A stretch of DNA of 8,200 bases, from the NCBI GenBank assembly GCA_021800645.1, contig JAJYYT010000085.1, positions 1-8,200 of the forward strand, given 5' to 3'. This document shows positions 6,684 through 8,200 of this stretch, piece by piece. Position 1 is the stretch's first letter; each line of letters begins with the position of its first letter. The notes beneath the pieces are model-generated. The model had not been told where the DNA came from and did not search any database. It was given only the letters and a program-made list of their open reading frames with translations. This DNA is from Actinomycetes bacterium (GTDB taxonomy: Bacteria > Actinomycetota > Acidimicrobiia > Acidimicrobiales > RAAP-2). The position numbers and the translations under genes are program-made.

Positions 6684-6708
6684 GCGACGACGTGCGCACG
6701 TCCGTCGC
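6684..6708 (+). terminator. Palindrome/hairpin between the PAP2 and bPH genes
   Basis: GACGTGCGCACGTC (6689-6702) is a perfect 14-bp palindrome. Outside it, GCGAC (6684-6688) pairs with GTCGC (6704-6708) with a single bulged c6703. As RNA it forms a long stem; as DNA it could bind a dimeric regulator. It starts 43 bases after the PAP2 stop and has no T-run, so terminator and operator are both open. Confidence 0.4.
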
Positions 6709-6714
6709 AGAGCG

Positions 6715-6729
6715 GCGCGTCGCACGCGC
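6715..6729 (+). terminator. Second hairpin between the PAP2 and bPH genes
   Basis: GCGCGT (6715-6720) pairs with ACGCGC (6724-6729) around a CGC loop, six bases after the larger hairpin. The two in series look like a tandem U-less terminator for the PAP2 transcript upstream of the next promoter. Confidence 0.3.
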
Positions 6730-6766
6730 GAACGCTCGATCCGTCCAAGGGGCGGCGAGTACCCGT

Positions 6767-6784
6767 TGGTACGCTTGCGCCGTG
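6767..6784 (+). promoter_or_regulatory. Extended -10 promoter giving a leaderless GTG start
   Basis: TGGTACGCT (6767-6775) is an extended -10 element (TGN-TANNNT). It is followed by exactly six bases and then the GTG of the bPH protein at 6782, so the start codon falls at the expected transcription start. No ribosome binding site precedes the GTG and no -35 is evident, both consistent with a leaderless transcript. Confidence 0.55.
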
Positions 6785-7501
6785 GGGTCGACGCGCGACC
6801 TGCTGCACGACGGAGAGGAGCTCCTTGCGGAGGTGCGTCCACATCCTGTGGTCGTGGTCCGCCCCGTGGTGCTCTTCCTCGTCGTCCTGGCCGGCGCGGT
6901 CAGCCTCGCGATCGGCTACCCCCGTGCGCCGATCGCCCTCGCCTGGGTGCTCGCAGGGACGGTCGCGCTCTTCGGGCTGCGCCTCGGCATCCGGATCCTC
7001 CGCTGGCGGTGCGTGCAGTTCCTCGTCACGAGCAGGCGGATCCTCTATCGCCGGGGCGTCCTCGGGCGAGACGTGATCCAGCTCCGGCTCCAGCGCGTCG
7101 CCGAGGTGCACTGCAGGCAGTCGCTCGGCGGGCGAGTGATCGGGTCGGGTCGGCTGGTCTTCGAGGTGGCCGGCGGGGACGGGCCCCTCGTCGTCGACGA
7201 CCTGCGCTCGCCGCGGCGGCTCCAAGGCATCATCACCGCCCAGCTGGACCGCTTCGACCAGCTCGTTTGGAACCGTGCGGTCGGTCCGTACGGCGGCGCG
7301 CCGGGGGGTGTGACACCGGCACGCTCCGGCGGGCGGCCTCGGACGGCAGCCGACACGCCGCCGAACGGCGTCGTGCTCGGGGACGAGCCGGTCGGCACCA
7401 TCCCGGGGAAGATCCTCCAGCTCGACGAGCTGCGCCGGCGCGGCATCCTCTCCGAGGACGAGTTCGCGACCAAGAAGGCAGAGCTGCTCGGTCGGCTGTG
7501 A
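6782..7501 (+). CDS. Membrane protein with bacterial PH domain and C-terminal SHOCT motif
   Basis: A protein of unknown precise role, probably membrane-associated and involved in envelope homeostasis or as an oligomerisation scaffold. The GTG at 6782 gives 239 aa and MGSTRDLLHDGEELLAEVRPHP, a typical opening of bPH/YdbS-like proteins; the frame extends upstream to 6692, but that part is unconserved basic sequence. Two transmembrane helices follow (about 24-45 and 49-69), then a bPH_2 domain (about 72-155: FLVTSRRILYRRGVLG, then IQLRLQRVAEV and the LRSPRRLQGII ending). A Gly/Pro-rich linker (165-205) leads to a SHOCT motif at 208-239 (LDELRRRGILSEDEFATKK). SHOCT motifs are short C-terminal helices thought to mediate oligomerisation. 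The stop overlaps the next start by four bases (GTGA). The promoter looks leaderless. Confidence 0.88.
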   Translation: MGSTRDLLHDGEELLAEVRPHPVVVVRPVVLFLVVLAGAVSLAIGYPRAPIALAWVLAGTVALFGLRLGIRILRWRCVQFLVTSRRILYRRGVLGRDVIQLRLQRVAEVHCRQSLGGRVIGSGRLVFEVAGGDGPLVVDDLRSPRRLQGIITAQLDRFDQLVWNRAVGPYGGAPGGVTPARSGGRPRTAADTPPNGVVLGDEPVGTIPGKILQLDELRRRGILSEDEFATKKAELLGRL

Positions 7502-8025
7502 CGCATCTTCGTGCGGGTCAACGACCTGAGCTCCGAGACGTCGTGGCCGTCCCGGCCGGCAGGCCTCCCTTGCCCGCCTCGGACGTCGAAGGGTGGGACC
7601 TCCTGGGCCGCCGCCGGATGCTCGAGCTGACCTCCCCGGGGCACTGGACGCTCGTCCTCTTCCTCACCTCGCACTGCGACGGCTGTGGGCCGTTCTGGAG
7701 GTTGCCGCTCGCACGAGAGGACTGCGGCCTCGATCCACAGGTCGCGGCGGTGGTCGTGGCCCGCGACCCGAGGGACGAGGAGCCCGACGCGCTCGCCGCG
7801 CTGACGGGCGTTGAGCCCGCCAGCGCTTCCGGGTTCCTCGTGATGTCCGGCACCGCATGGCGGACGTACCGCGTCCACGGCCCCCCGTTCTTCGTCCTCG
7901 TCGACGGCGTCACGGTGGCGACCGAAGGGGTGGCCTGGAGCGTCGAGCAGGTGGTGAGCGACGTCGCTCGGGCGAGGCGGCGAGCAGCCGGGGATGCGGG
8001 AGGCGGCGCGCGGGTGCCATGCTGA
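7498..8025 (+). CDS. Thioredoxin-fold (TlpA/redoxin-like) protein
   Basis: Likely thiol-disulfide oxidoreductase, or a protein on that scaffold. The GTG at 7498 overlaps the upstream stop (GTGA) and gives 175 aa; a GTG at 7543 (160 aa) is the alternative. After about 45 residues comes a beta-strand TLVLFLTSH followed by C60-D-G-C63, a CxxC in the thioredoxin position. Residues 80-100 form the next strand and helix (VAAVVVARD), and GPPFFVLVDG (128-137) carries the expected cis-proline before a strand. No signal peptide or membrane helix is visible, so it appears cytoplasmic, unlike secreted TlpA/MauD proteins. The last residue is cysteine (C175), possibly incidental. Coupling to the bPH/SHOCT gene suggests joint expression; I cannot name a partner. 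The overall resemblance to known families is modest outside the active site. Confidence 0.75.
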   Translation: MTHLRAGQRPELRDVVAVPAGRPPLPASDVEGWDLLGRRRMLELTSPGHWTLVLFLTSHCDGCGPFWRLPLAREDCGLDPQVAAVVVARDPRDEEPDALAALTGVEPASASGFLVMSGTAWRTYRVHGPPFFVLVDGVTVATEGVAWSVEQVVSDVARARRRAAGDAGGGARVPC

Positions 8026-8030
8026 CCGCA

Positions 8031-8069
8031 ATGCCGACGGGCCATGCCGACGGGCTACGCCGACGGGCC
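8031..8069 (+). repeat. Three 13-bp direct repeats
   Basis: Units at 8031-8043, 8044-8056 and 8057-8069 follow ATGCCGACGGGCC with one or two changes each (the second ends in t, the third starts AC). They begin five bases after the redoxin stop. The function is unknown. Confidence 0.85.
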
Positions 8070-8080
8070 AGCCAGGAGCC

Positions 8081-8155
8081 AGCCGAGGGGCTCGGAGGCG
8101 GGCCAAGCCGAGGGGCTCGGTGAACGGGCCAGCCGAGGGGCTCGGTGACGGGCCA
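8081..8155 (+). repeat. Three tandem 25-bp repeats, each with a hairpin
   Basis: Units begin at 8081, 8106 and 8131. Each starts with the identical 15-base core AGCCGAGGGGCTCGG, and the spacers vary slightly (the third is shifted by one base). Each core contains CCGAG-GGG-CTCGG, a 5-bp stem with a three-base loop. Serial hairpins directly upstream of the next gene may terminate the redoxin transcript, or may simply be unstable repeat DNA. No T-run follows. Confidence 0.85.
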
Positions 8156-8156
8156 G

Positions 8157-8200
8157 ATGGACTCTGAGGTCGTCACCGTCCGAACCGACGACCGGACCGT
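8157..8200 (+). CDS. Start of a further gene, possibly YjbQ/UPF0047-type (cut by right edge)
   Basis: Only about 14 codons are visible, translating MDSEVVTVRTDDRT and beginning a V. This resembles the first beta-strand of YjbQ/UPF0047 proteins (secondary thiamine-phosphate synthase annotation), but such a short piece cannot prove it. ATG 8157 has no clear ribosome site; a GTG at 8145, in frame, lies inside the last 25-bp repeat and would add four residues. An in-frame stop at 8121 limits any longer start. Confidence 0.35.
   Translation, partial: MDSEVVTVRTDDRT

Noticed and set aside
6692..6781. Longer N-terminus for the bPH/SHOCT protein
   Set aside because: The extra 30 residues are basic and unconserved-looking and would cover the hairpin and promoter. 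Homology-like sequence starts at the GTG at 6782.
5684..7225. 513-codon minus-strand frame opposite PAP2 and bPH genes
   Set aside because: It spans two convincing plus-strand genes and their spacer. Its sequence is low-complexity and charged without a fold pattern.
8081..8155. CRISPR-like array
   Set aside because: The units are contiguous 25-bp repeats with nearly identical spacers, only three copies, and no cas genes nearby; this is an ordinary tandem repeat.
4143..8155. Relationship between the kinase-tail repeat and the 25-bp repeats (shared CCGAGGGGC)
   Set aside because: Only nine bases are shared, in very GC-rich DNA. The surrounding sequence and period differ, so common origin is not supported.

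Overview
The window is very GC-rich DNA with dense, tightly packed genes and frequent GTG starts. Three pairs of co-directional genes overlap by exactly four bases (GTGA). Together with the protein families present (an OmpR-type two-component pair, a NAGPA-type phosphodiester glycosidase, a bPH/SHOCT membrane protein) this suggests an actinobacterium, possibly of the Acidimicrobiia type. That assignment rests on composition and style, not on a marker gene.

Left part (1-2121, minus strand): the N-terminal third of an ABC-transporter permease, coupled by a 4-bp overlap to an AfuA/FbpA-type extracellular solute-binding protein, then a separate NUDIX hydrolase whose start faces the rightward genes. 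Middle (2217-4282, plus strand): an OmpR-family response regulator and its sensor histidine kinase, again overlapping by 4 bp. The kinase carries an unusual C-terminal tail made of two identical 21-residue repeats. Right part (4344-8025, plus strand): a membrane-anchored phosphodiester glycosidase, a PAP2 phosphatase of the undecaprenyl-diphosphatase type, a two-helix membrane protein with a bPH domain and a C-terminal SHOCT motif, and a thioredoxin-fold protein coupled to it. After about 130 bp of short tandem repeats and hairpins, the first 14 codons of another gene begin at the right edge.

The plus-strand genes share a cell-envelope flavour: a membrane sensor and its regulator, a glycosidase expected outside the membrane, and a membrane lipid-phosphate phosphatase. 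They may be functionally linked, but separate promoter-like and hairpin elements between them argue against one single operon. Nothing here is clearly a new defence or mobile system. The observations most worth following are the kinase tail repeat, the leaderless-type start signals (one at a gene start and two opening very short upstream ORFs that end on the next start codon), and the repeat/hairpin clusters between genes.
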